Source of the DNA: Thermobifida halotolerans
GTDB lineage: Bacteria > Actinomycetota > Actinomycetes > Streptosporangiales > Streptosporangiaceae
NCBI RefSeq assembly: GCF_003574835.2
Contig: NZ_CP063196.1
Span: 5,208,001 to 5,272,000 of the forward strand
DNA: 64,000 bases
Direction: 5' to 3'
Shown here in pieces: positions 1-7,832 of the stretch. The notes beneath the pieces were generated by a model, which did no database searches, was not told the DNA's origin, and saw only the letters and a program-made list of their open reading frames with translations. The stretch's first letter is position 1; every line of letters starts with the position of its first letter. A program made the position numbers and the translations under genes.

Positions 1-124
1 CCTTGGCCAGTGCCGCGGAGATGATCTGCACGGCCAGGTCGTCCGGTCGGATGTCTTTGAGTGAGCCCTTGAAGGCCCGTCCGATCGGAGAACGCGCCGT
101 GGCGACGATGACGGCTTCAGGCAT
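1..124 (-). CDS. acetyl-CoA acetyltransferase (thiolase), N-terminal fragment
   Basis: The left edge holds the first 41 codons of a gene reading leftward out of the window. The protein begins MPEAVIVATARSPIGRAFKG, the characteristic N-terminus of thiolases (acetyl-CoA C-acyltransferase, FadA/AtoB type), which condense or cleave acyl-CoA with CoA. An AAAGG ribosome-binding sequence precedes the ATG. The catalytic cysteines lie outside the window, so degradative and biosynthetic thiolase cannot be told apart. A thiolase next to a GDSL esterase and cbs matches the M. tuberculosis order fadA3-Rv1075c-cbs. Confidence 0.85.
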   Translation of the reverse strand, partial: MPEAVIVATARSPIGRAFKGSLKDIRPDDLAVQIISAALAK

Positions 125-201
125 GTTCTCGGCCTTTCTAGGAAGCGCTGACGGGAATCGCCCGCAGACCACGGGCGGCGGCGACCTCGTTACCCGAAAC
201 G

Positions 202-1248
202 CTAGCCGGTACCACTCTCGACGGGCGTGTCCGGGGTGGCCTTAACCGAATGAGAATCGGTTTCTGTTTTGGTGATGGTGTCGGAGCGGGCGTTCTCGCG
301 GCGCAGCAGCCACGCCCACAACCTGCGCGGGCCCTGCCCGTCACCCGTCCGCGCGGCCTGTCTGACCTCGCTGCCGACCTGCTCGACGGCCTCCGCCGCG
401 GCCCGGTCCACCGGCAGGACCTCGGCCTCCTCACTCCGCTGCGGCTCGACCGGTCCGGGCAGCAGGTCCATGGCCGCGCACACCGCGGGCAGCACCACCG
501 TGACAGCCCGCGCATACCCGCGGGCCGAGGGATGAAAACGGTCGGGACCGAACATCTCGTCGGCGTGGAGCGCGAACTCGTCGGAGAGCAGGTCGCCCAA
601 CGCCACGGTGCTGCCGCCCTCCTCCACCACCGCCACCGTCTGCGCGGCGGCCATCTGCCGGGAGGCACGCCGCGCGACGGCACGCAGCGGCTGCGGGATC
701 GGCTGCACCGTGCCGAGGTCGGGACAGGTCGCCACCACCACCGCCGCGCCCGCGCCCACCAGCTCGCGCACCACCTCCCGCAGGTGCGCCACCGCGTCGA
801 CGGGGCGGACCCGCCTGATGACGTCGTTGGCCCCGATGAAGACCACCGCCAGGTCCACCCGGCGGCCGCGGACCCTCTCCCACTGTCCCACCAGCCCCTT
901 GGAGGTGGCGCCCACCTTCGACACGTCCCGCAGCCGCACCGGCCGGTCGGCGGCGGCCGACAGCCCCGAGGCGAGGTGCACCGGCGGGGTCTGCCTGGGG
1001 TCGTCCACCGCGAAACCCGCGGCGGTGGAGTCCCCCATCATCACCAGGGCGATCGGCTCGCCTCCGCCGACGCCGTAGACCCCGTTGACCCGGGGGCGCT
1101 TCCACGGGGTGACCCCGATCGCCCGGGCCGCCATCCTGGCCTGGAGATACAGCAGGACGACGGTGCTGGCGGCCAGCAGGGTCAGCCCGCCGCCGCCGAA
1201 CGCCGTCGCCGCCGCGATCCGGCGGGCCCGCGCCGCGCGTAACGCCAT
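202..1248 (-). CDS. SGNH/GDSL-family hydrolase, membrane anchored
   Basis: A 348-residue protein with an N-terminal membrane segment (about residues 15-37) followed by an SGNH hydrolase domain. Block I is GDSTAAG with Ser74 as likely nucleophile; block III is GAND (139-142); block V is DRFHP, giving Asp236 and His239. The family cleaves esters of lipids or acylated sugars, and the anchor implies action outside the membrane. The C-terminal ~90 residues are charged and probably disordered. The ATG is preceded by GGAGG at good spacing. It is co-directional with the thiolase downstream of it. The substrate is unknown. Confidence 0.85.
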   Translation of the reverse strand: MALRAARARRIAAATAFGGGGLTLLAASTVVLLYLQARMAARAIGVTPWKRPRVNGVYGVGGGEPIALVMMGDSTAAGFAVDDPRQTPPVHLASGLSAAADRPVRLRDVSKVGATSKGLVGQWERVRGRRVDLAVVFIGANDVIRRVRPVDAVAHLREVVRELVGAGAAVVVATCPDLGTVQPIPQPLRAVARRASRQMAAAQTVAVVEEGGSTVALGDLLSDEFALHADEMFGPDRFHPSARGYARAVTVVLPAVCAAMDLLPGPVEPQRSEEAEVLPVDRAAAEAVEQVGSEVRQAARTGDGQGPRRLWAWLLRRENARSDTITKTETDSHSVKATPDTPVESGTG

Positions 1249-1480
1249 GCCATCGCCTCCTGACGGTGAGGGGAACCGTTCCTACTCCCAAGTAATACCC
1301 GGAGACAGCGGACGGCAGTCGGACCGGCAGGAGGCGCGCCCGTGGCGAATACCGGGCGGGACGGAGACGTTAGGGTCGGACGGAGACCGGGGGACCGGTA
1401 CCGCACGGCACCGGCCGCCGCCCGCACCGCCGCCGCACCGGGAGGCGGGGCGGCGGCCCAAGGGGAGGGAAGGGACGTTG

Positions 1481-2848
1481 ATGCGGGTCTACAACTCTTT
1501 GATCGAACTGGTCGGCGACACCCCGTTGGTTCGGTTGAAGAAGGTCGCCGCAGGACTCGCGCCGACCGTGCTGGCCAAGGTGGAGTACTTCAACCCGGGA
1601 GGATCGGTCAAGGACCGCATCGCCCTGCGCATGGTCGAGGACGCCGAGCGGAGGGGCCTGCTCGGGCCGGGCGGCACCATCGTGGAGCCGACCTCCGGCA
1701 ACACCGGCGTGGGTCTGGCCATCGTCGCCGCCGAGAGGGGCTACCGCTGCGTGTTCGTCTGCCCCGACAAGGTCGGCGCCGACAAGCTCGCGGTGCTGCG
1801 CGCCTACGGCGCCGAGGTGGTGGTCTGCCCGACCACGGTCGCCCCCGACCACCCCGAGTCCTACTACTCGGTCTCCGACCGCCTGGCCGCGACCATCCCC
1901 GGCGCCTGGAAACCCGACCAGTACGCCAACCCCAACAACCCGGAGTCGCACTACCACAGCACCGGCCCCGAGATCTGGAAGCAGACCGAGGGCCGGATCA
2001 CCCACTTCGTCGCGGGGATCGGCACCGGCGGCACGATCACCGGCGTCGGCCGCTACCTCAAGGAGGTCTCCGACGGCCGGGTCAGGGTCGTCGGCGCCGA
2101 CCCCGAGGGCTCGGTCTACTCCGGCGGCACCGGACGGCCCTACCTGGTCGAGGGCGTCGGCGAGGACATCTGGCCCGCCACCTACGACACGAGCGTCTGC
2201 GACGAGGTCATCGCGATCGGCGACAAGGAGTCCTTCCTCATGACCCGCCGCCTGGCCAAGGAGGAGGCGCTGCTGGTGGGCGGCTCCTGCGGGCTCGCGG
2301 TCGCCGCCGCGCTGCGGGTGGCGGCCACCGCCGGACCCGACGACGTCATCGTGGTGCTGCTGCCCGACGGCGGCCGCGGCTACCTCGGCAAGATCTTCAA
2401 CGACGAGTGGATGGCCGACTACGGCTTCCTGGACACCGAGACCGAGGAGGCCACGGCGGGCCAGGTTCTGGCGGCCAAGGACGACACCCTGCCCGAGTTC
2501 GTGCACACCCACCCGCACGAGACCGTCGGCACGGCGGTGGCCATCATGCGCGAGTACGGCGTCTCCCAACTGCCGGTCATGAAGGAGGAGCCGCCGGTCA
2601 TGGCCGCCGAGGTGGTGGGTTCCATCGCCGAGCGCGACCTGCTCGACGCGCTGTTCAACGGCCGCGCCCAGCTCGGCGACCCGGTGGAGACCCACATGAG
2701 CCGCCCGCTTCCGGTGGTGGGCTCCGGCGAGCCGGTGAGCCGCTGCGTGGAACTGCTCCAGGGGGCGGGCGCGGTGGTGGTGCTCGTCGACGGCAAACCC
2801 GCGGGCGTGCTGACCCGCCAGGACCTGCTGGCCCACCTGGCGGGCTGA
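1481..2848 (+). CDS. cbs: cystathionine beta-synthase
   Basis: A PLP-dependent enzyme condensing serine with homocysteine to cystathionine (first step of reverse transsulfuration), 455 residues as usual for bacterial CBS. The PLP lysine is Lys44 in NPGGSVKDR; the substrate/PLP-phosphate loop TSGNTG is at 71-76. A C-terminal pair of CBS (Bateman) domains, about 338-455, could bind an adenosyl ligand. The open frame extends far upstream, but the ATG at 1481 follows a purine-rich AGGGGAGGGAAGGG sequence and matches the family N-terminus. A cystathionine gamma-synthase/lyase lies two genes downstream, so both transsulfuration steps are clustered. Confidence 0.95.
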   Translation: MRVYNSLIELVGDTPLVRLKKVAAGLAPTVLAKVEYFNPGGSVKDRIALRMVEDAERRGLLGPGGTIVEPTSGNTGVGLAIVAAERGYRCVFVCPDKVGADKLAVLRAYGAEVVVCPTTVAPDHPESYYSVSDRLAATIPGAWKPDQYANPNNPESHYHSTGPEIWKQTEGRITHFVAGIGTGGTITGVGRYLKEVSDGRVRVVGADPEGSVYSGGTGRPYLVEGVGEDIWPATYDTSVCDEVIAIGDKESFLMTRRLAKEEALLVGGSCGLAVAAALRVAATAGPDDVIVVLLPDGGRGYLGKIFNDEWMADYGFLDTETEEATAGQVLAAKDDTLPEFVHTHPHETVGTAVAIMREYGVSQLPVMKEEPPVMAAEVVGSIAERDLLDALFNGRAQLGDPVETHMSRPLPVVGSGEPVSRCVELLQGAGAVVVLVDGKPAGVLTRQDLLAHLAG

Positions 2849-2998
2849 GCGGAATTCCGGACGGTCCCGCGTGCGTGCCGGGCGCGGGGCCGTCCCGCCT
2901 TGCCCTCCGGCTGGTTTTCCGTAACCTCCGACGCCGGGACGCGGGCGGGTCGTCTAGTGTTCTCCTCGGTATTACCAGCGAGTACAAACGGAGACCCG

Positions 2999-3709
2999 GT
3001 GTCGCGGCTGCTTTCCTGGATGGTGCGCACGGCCTGGTCGTGGGCCCGACGCAAGGCGGACATCCGCCACGGCTCACGCGCCGCCGCGCGTTTCGCCGCC
3101 TACGGCGAGGGCACCTCCATCGCCTTCCCGCCCGCCACCATCTTCGGCGAGCCCTGGATCGAACTGGGCGCGCACACCCTGGTCGGCGCCGACATCACCC
3201 TCAGTGCCGGATACGTGCCCGGCCTCGACCTCGGCCCCAGACCGCTGCTCACCATCGGCGACGGCTGCACCATCGGCCGCGGCTCGCACGTGGTGGCGCA
3301 CCGCTCCATCGTGTTCGGCGACCACGTCTTCACCGGGCCCTACGTCTACATCACCGACCAGAACCACGGCTACACCGACCCCGACACCCCGATCGGCTAC
3401 CAGTGGCCCACCGAGGCCCCGGTGCGCATCGGCTCGGGCTCCTGGATCGGCGCGAACGCGGTGATCCTGCCCGGTGTGACCCTGGGCCGCAACTGCGTGG
3501 TGGCCGCGGGCGCGGTGGTGCGCCCCGGCGACTACCCCGACCACAGCGTCGTCGCGGGCGTGCCCGGCAGGGTGGTGCGCCGCTACGACCCCGAGGCGGG
3601 GTGGGACCCGCCGATGCGGGAGGACTCCGTCGCGGACCGCAGCGCCGACGCGGGCCCGGGCGCCGGTGAGGGACCGGCCACGGCGACGCGCGGCGGCGCG
3701 GGCCAGTAG
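2999..3709 (+). CDS. left-handed beta-helix (hexapeptide) acyltransferase
   Basis: A 236-residue protein whose residues ~45-215 consist of hexapeptide repeats ([IV]GxGxxIG-type turns), the fold of O-/N-acyltransferases that use acetyl-CoA or similar donors. The loop DQNHGY places the probable catalytic His at 123. The GTG start at 2999 follows CGGAGA; an in-frame upstream extension looks non-coding. The acceptor is unknown: the position between cbs and the cystathionine enzyme might suggest serine acetylation, but the sequence resembles sugar or xenobiotic acetyltransferases more than CysE. The C-terminal ~25 residues are low-complexity. Confidence 0.8.
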   Translation: MSRLLSWMVRTAWSWARRKADIRHGSRAAARFAAYGEGTSIAFPPATIFGEPWIELGAHTLVGADITLSAGYVPGLDLGPRPLLTIGDGCTIGRGSHVVAHRSIVFGDHVFTGPYVYITDQNHGYTDPDTPIGYQWPTEAPVRIGSGSWIGANAVILPGVTLGRNCVVAAGAVVRPGDYPDHSVVAGVPGRVVRRYDPEAGWDPPMREDSVADRSADAGPGAGEGPATATRGGAGQ

Positions 3710-3732
3710 CGTCCCGGTACTACTGTGGCCCC

Positions 3733-4878
3733 ATGAGCTACGAGGGGTTTGAGACGCTGGCCATCCACGCCGGTCAGGAGGCGGACGCCGAGACCGGGGC
3801 GGTGGTGGTCCCGATCTACCAGACGAGCACCTACCGCCAGGACGGTGTGGGCGGCCTGCGCGGCGGACACGAGTACTCCCGCACCGCCAACCCGACCCGC
3901 ACCGCGCTGGAGGAGTGCCTGGCCGCGCTGGAGTCGGGCGTGCGGGGCCTGGCGTTCGCGTCGGGCATGGCCGCCGAGGACACGCTGCTGCGCACCATCG
4001 CCAAGCCGGGCGACCACCTGGTCATCCCCACCGACGCCTACGGCGGCACCTTCCGCCTGGTGTCGAAGGTCTTCGAGCGGTGGGGGCTGAGCTGGGACGC
4101 GGTCGACCTGTCCGACACCGAGGCGGTGCGCGCCGCCGTGCGCCCCACCACGGTCGCGATCTGGGCGGAGACCCCCACCAACCCGCTGCTCAACATCGCC
4201 GACATCGCCGCGCTGGCGGAGGTCGCGCACTCCTCGGGCGCGCTGCTGGTGGTGGACAACACCTTCGCCTCCCCCTACCTGCAACGCCCGATCACGCTCG
4301 GCGCGGACGTGGTGGTGCACTCCACCACCAAGTACCTGGGCGGCCACTCCGACGTGGTCGGCGGCGCGCTGGTGGTGGCCGACGCCGACCTGGGGGAGCG
4401 CCTGGCGTTCCACCAGAACTCGATGGGCGCGGTCGCGGGACCGTTCGACGCCTGGCTGACCCTGCGCGGGATCAAGACGCTCGGAGTGCGCATGGACCGG
4501 CACAACGCCAACGCCGAGCGTGTGGTCAACGCGCTGGTCAGCCACCCGGAGGTCGCCTCGGTGCTCTACCCCGGGCTGCCCGAGCACCCCGGCCACAAGG
4601 TGGCGGCCGACCAGATGCGCGGCTTCGGCGGCATGGTGTCGTTCCGGCTGCGCGGCGGCGAGGAGGCGGCGCTGCGGGTGTGCGCGAAGACGAAGGTGTT
4701 CACGCTCGCCGAGTCCCTGGGCGGCGTGGAGTCGTTGATCGAGCACCCGGGCAAGATGACGCACGCCTCGGCGGCGGGCTCCCCCCTGGAGGTGCCGAAC
4801 GACCTGGTGCGGCTGTCGGTGGGCATCGAAACAGCGGATGATCTGGTCAATGACCTGCTCCAGGCGCTGGAGCCGTAG
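3733..4878 (+). CDS. metB: cystathionine gamma-synthase/gamma-lyase
   Basis: A 381-residue Cys/Met-metabolism PLP enzyme. Lys200 in HSTTKYLGGH is the Schiff-base lysine; SRTANPTR (about 49-56) and the ETPTNP loop are family hallmarks. It either makes cystathionine from O-acyl-homoserine and cysteine or cleaves cystathionine to cysteine. Sequence alone does not settle the direction, but proximity to cbs favours a role in reverse transsulfuration. It starts 23 bp after the acyltransferase, so the two are probably co-transcribed, and it ends just before a strong terminator hairpin. Confidence 0.9.
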   Translation: MSYEGFETLAIHAGQEADAETGAVVVPIYQTSTYRQDGVGGLRGGHEYSRTANPTRTALEECLAALESGVRGLAFASGMAAEDTLLRTIAKPGDHLVIPTDAYGGTFRLVSKVFERWGLSWDAVDLSDTEAVRAAVRPTTVAIWAETPTNPLLNIADIAALAEVAHSSGALLVVDNTFASPYLQRPITLGADVVVHSTTKYLGGHSDVVGGALVVADADLGERLAFHQNSMGAVAGPFDAWLTLRGIKTLGVRMDRHNANAERVVNALVSHPEVASVLYPGLPEHPGHKVAADQMRGFGGMVSFRLRGGEEAALRVCAKTKVFTLAESLGGVESLIEHPGKMTHASAAGSPLEVPNDLVRLSVGIETADDLVNDLLQALEP

Positions 4879-4915
4879 ACGGCACTCCGCCACCTCCGGT
4901 GGTCTCGGCGAGTAT

Positions 4916-4940
4916 GGGCCATGATCAACGATCATGGCCC
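4916..4940 (+). terminator. terminator hairpin after metB
   Basis: A perfect 11-bp stem (GGGCCATGATC / GATCATGGCCC) with an AAC loop followed by a pyrimidine-rich tail. It lies between metB and the convergent small gene that ends at 4971, and probably serves both. Confidence 0.75.
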
Positions 4941-4970
4941 TCTCTCGTCGAGATCACCGGGGGACGGGCA

Positions 4971-5264
4971 CTACGCCGGGAAACCCCGGAACTGGCCGAA
5001 CCGGTTGTACTCCGCCGTTTTGAACAGCGCGTAGAACTTCACCAGGCGGCGCCGCTCGTCCAGGTCGAAGTTGGTGGCCGTAGCCTGGAGCAGCACGGCG
5101 TCCATGGTGTCGACCTCGCCGACCGCGGAGCCGTTCACATAGTCGACCACCTCGGAAAACGCCGACTGGTCGTCCAGTTGCAGCCAGCGGTTGACGGTCA
5201 TGGCGTAGGCCATTCCCTGCGCGGTCTCCCCCGCGCCCTGAAGTATCCGCTGCCAGTCCACCAC
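4971..5264 (-). CDS. conserved hypothetical protein, 97 residues
   Basis: An acidic, helix-rich soluble protein without signal peptide or membrane segment; I do not recognise its family. It starts with tandem GTG codons behind a strong GGAAGGGAG ribosome-binding site, has high-GC codon usage typical of real genes here, and converges on metB across a shared terminator. No catalytic motif is evident. The many aromatic and charged residues in the C-terminal half (RRRLVKFYALFKTAEYNRF) suggest a small folded domain rather than a spurious frame. Confidence 0.6.
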   Translation of the reverse strand: MVDWQRILQGAGETAQGMAYAMTVNRWLQLDDQSAFSEVVDYVNGSAVGEVDTMDAVLLQATATNFDLDERRRLVKFYALFKTAEYNRFGQFRGFPA

Positions 5265-5467
5265 GGAACCGCTCCCTTCCGTCCGGAGTTCACGATGACC
5301 CTTGACGCCAGGGGGGTGTCGGGGCTGTTCTGCTCACCCGTGGTGCCAGAACCAAGAATGCGTCCGCCGTCACGTCCCATCAATCCCGAATTGTGGGGAT
5401 AGTCGGGCGGAGCCGTGTCCGAGAGCATGGGAGGAGCCGTTCCCGTCCCGCGCCCGTGAGGCATCCC

Positions 5468-6361
5468 ATGCGTGTTCCCTCCGGCCGAGCGGTCCCGCTC
5501 GCGCTCCCCGCCGTCCTGCTGCTGACCGCCTCCTGCGGCGTGCTGCCCGGCACCGGTCCCGCCGAGCCGAGGCCGTCGCAGCCGCCGAGCCCGTCGGCCC
5601 CGTCCAGCCCGACCCTGCCGACCCTGCACGAACTGGTACGCGCGCACATCGCGGATACCTGGGCACACGAGGCCGAGTACACCGGCCGGTGCGAGGCGCT
5701 GGGCCTCTCGGAGCAGGCCGACATCGCCCGACGGAACGGGGTGTGCCTGGCGCTGTTCGCGGACTGGCGGGACAGCACGGTGTTCGTGCTCGGCCCGCCC
5801 GCCTCCGAACCGGTCGAGGCGCTGCGGCTGACCACCCCCGACGGCACGCACTGGGAACTGGCGGAGTCCCACGTGATCGAGGACCCCTACGCCCCCGGCC
5901 CGCAATGGCTGGAGGAGGCGGCGCGCACCAAGGACGACCCCGCCGAGTGGGAGATCACCGCGCCCACCATGGCCGAGGTCGCCGAGACCTGGCTGGCCGA
6001 CCGCTACCTGCCGCTGGACTGCGAGCACGGCGACGGCGACCACGAGGGCCGCGACGCCTGGTGCCCGCAGGCGGAGTCCCCCGAGCACGAGGAGACCCCG
6101 CCGCCCGACGGGCGCGGTTCGGTGCTGGTCACCTACAACGCCGAACCGCGCTACCGCCTGGTCATGGAGTATTCGGGGGATGCCTGGTCCCTCACCGAGA
6201 CGGTCGCCACCGAGGACTTCGCTCCCACCCACTTCCTCGACGGGTCCACTCTTCTGGGCAGGATGGCGTCAGACGGTGAGCTGCACACCTTCGACCTGGA
6301 CTCCGAGACGGTGATCCAGGTGACGGCGAGCGCGGACGGCGCGCCGGAGCGGCCCGCGTGA
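5468..6361 (+). CDS. putative lipoprotein of unknown function
   Basis: A 297-residue exported protein. The signal peptide ends in a lipobox (LTAS-C, Cys23), followed by a Pro/Ser-rich linker (about 30-52) typical of actinobacterial surface lipoproteins. The mature part has several cysteines and two halves that look like a paired beta-rich domain. I chose the ATG at 5468 because it directly precedes the signal sequence; a longer in-frame extension to 5393 is unlikely. The gene stands alone, facing the alpha/beta hydrolase across a shared terminator. No function can be assigned. Confidence 0.75.
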   Translation: MRVPSGRAVPLALPAVLLLTASCGVLPGTGPAEPRPSQPPSPSAPSSPTLPTLHELVRAHIADTWAHEAEYTGRCEALGLSEQADIARRNGVCLALFADWRDSTVFVLGPPASEPVEALRLTTPDGTHWELAESHVIEDPYAPGPQWLEEAARTKDDPAEWEITAPTMAEVAETWLADRYLPLDCEHGDGDHEGRDAWCPQAESPEHEETPPPDGRGSVLVTYNAEPRYRLVMEYSGDAWSLTETVATEDFAPTHFLDGSTLLGRMASDGELHTFDLDSETVIQVTASADGAPERPA

Positions 6362-6606
6362 GCCTCGGCCCCGACCGCAGCACCATCGCGTTCCCCGACT
6401 CCCCGGAAACGGCGCCGAAAAGCCGCACGGTCCCGGTGGCGGGCGGTGCGCCCGAACCGGTGTTCCAGGAGGCCGAGGGCGGCCACGAACCGGAACCGGA
6501 CCTCCCAGACCGCGGCCCCGGAATTCCTCGCCCTTCACCGCGTCCGCTTCACCGAAAAAGGGAACAGGTTTCCGAGGAATTGCCGATATCTGCCAGGAAC
6601 GGCGTG

Positions 6607-6640
6607 GCGGAGCCCTCCGGAAAGATCCGGAGGGCTCCGC
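6607..6640. terminator. bidirectional terminator hairpin
   Basis: A perfect 15-bp inverted repeat (GCGGAGCCCTCCGGA, loop AAGA, TCCGGAGGGCTCCGC) lies between the converging lipoprotein and alpha/beta hydrolase genes. There is no clear T-run on either side, as is common in actinobacteria. Confidence 0.75.
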
Positions 6641-6664
6641 GCCCGGAGGGGATCAGGGCTGCTT

Positions 6665-7510
6665 TCAGCCGAGGTTCCTCTGCTGGACGTCCCACTCGGT
6701 CGAGCAGAGGCCGCAGTCGGGGCCGACGAACTGCTGGCGTGCGTTCTGGTCACCCTTGAGCTGCCATTTCAGCCATTCGGTGCCCACCCGGCCGTACTCG
6801 CCGCCGTTGGGCTCGCCGAAGGTGCCGTAGTGGCCGACGTCCAGGTGGCCCATGAACGCGGGCAGGCCCGAGGGCAGGCGGCTCCAGTCGTCCAGGGCGT
6901 TGGCGTAGGCGATGTCGTCCGGTCCTCCGGTGAAGTAGGCGATGGGGGCGTGCAGTCGGGTGAGCAGGTGGTTGTCGCGGTCGCTGAGCAGGCCGCTGTT
7001 CCACAGCACGGTGGTGGTGATCCGGGGGTCGTCGGCCACCTCGTAGACCTCGATGCCGCCGCAGGACTGGCCCATGACCGCGATGCTGTCGGTGTCGAGC
7101 CTGCCCCGGTACGGGCTGAACCAGCGGTCGTTCTCGTTGATCGCCCAGTCGATGGCCTCGGTGAGCATCTCGGAGTCGGTGCGGCCGAAGCCGCCCGGGC
7201 GGCCGTTCGCGATGACCAGGAACCCGTGCGAGGCGAACTCGGTGAGGATGTTCTCGAACATCGTCCCGTCCGCCAGGCAGCCGCCGTTGCCCCAGGCGAC
7301 GATCGGCAGTCGCTCGTCGGCGGGCAGGTCGGCGGGCCGGTAGATCGTGTGTCCGGGGAGCCGGAAGGTGGTCACGTACTCGGCCGGGTGGGGACCCGTT
7401 CCGCCCGTGGCCGCGACGGCCGTCCCCGTCGACAGGGGAAGGAGAAATGCGGCCATCAGCAGACCGGCAAACAGGCTCGATATTCGACGCGTCAGACGTC
7501 GGGATCTCAT
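6665..7510 (-). CDS. secreted alpha/beta hydrolase
   Basis: A 281-residue exported serine hydrolase. A signal peptide occupies ~1-34 (twin-arginine-like RSRRLTRR start, hydrophobic core, AVAA cut). The nucleophile elbow is GQSCG (Ser149); the oxyanion region is AWGNGGC; His227 in VGHYGT is the likely catalytic His. Several cysteines suggest disulfides. It resembles chlorophyllase/cutinase-like and PHB-depolymerase-like hydrolases, but the substrate (polyester, lipid or plant ester) cannot be read from sequence. The ATG is preceded by AGGAG. An inverted repeat in its upstream region (7531-7567) may be an operator. Confidence 0.8.
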   Translation of the reverse strand: MRSRRLTRRISSLFAGLLMAAFLLPLSTGTAVAATGGTGPHPAEYVTTFRLPGHTIYRPADLPADERLPIVAWGNGGCLADGTMFENILTEFASHGFLVIANGRPGGFGRTDSEMLTEAIDWAINENDRWFSPYRGRLDTDSIAVMGQSCGGIEVYEVADDPRITTTVLWNSGLLSDRDNHLLTRLHAPIAYFTGGPDDIAYANALDDWSRLPSGLPAFMGHLDVGHYGTFGEPNGGEYGRVGTEWLKWQLKGDQNARQQFVGPDCGLCSTEWDVQQRNLG

Positions 7511-7832
7511 ATCGCCACTCCTAGAAGATCAAAGCGGACGTTCGCGGTACTTTTTCGGGTCCGCTTTCCGCCAAATATTCGACAGCGGAATCCGGGAGTC
7601 AACACCGTTCCGAAGGGACCGGTGATTTCACCGATGGCCACCAGATGGTGAATACCGTTTCCAGCCGGCCGGGTGTATCGGCAGGTGAGGAGTGGCATCA
7701 GGAGGCGGGATGCGGTTTACCGGTTCGGAGTCAGCGCAAATCCGTTTTCCGCGCCGGTGAATTCCGGTCGCGGCCGCGTGGCCCCGTCGCCACGGCCACG
7801 ACCGGCGGTGGCGAATGGCGGTGGAAGCGAGG
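7511..7832. other. intergenic region upstream of the hydrolase
   Basis: About 320 bases of somewhat lower GC content between the hydrolase start and the end of the VWA gene. It holds the inverted repeat at 7531-7567 and a smaller palindrome GGTGATTTCACC near 7620. No gene with a credible ribosome-binding site was found here. Confidence 0.5.
7531..7567. promoter_or_regulatory. inverted repeat, candidate operator of the hydrolase
   Basis: A perfect 9-bp inverted repeat (AAAGCGGAC / GTCCGCTTT) with a 19-bp spacer, beginning 20 bases upstream of the hydrolase ATG. It could be a regulator-binding site or an mRNA hairpin; the AT-rich loop does not look like a terminator. Confidence 0.4.

Noticed and set aside
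1085-1480. In-frame N-terminal extension of cbs
   Set aside because: It is antisense to the SGNH gene start region, low-complexity, and the ATG at 1481 has a strong purine-rich ribosome-binding region and the family N-terminus.
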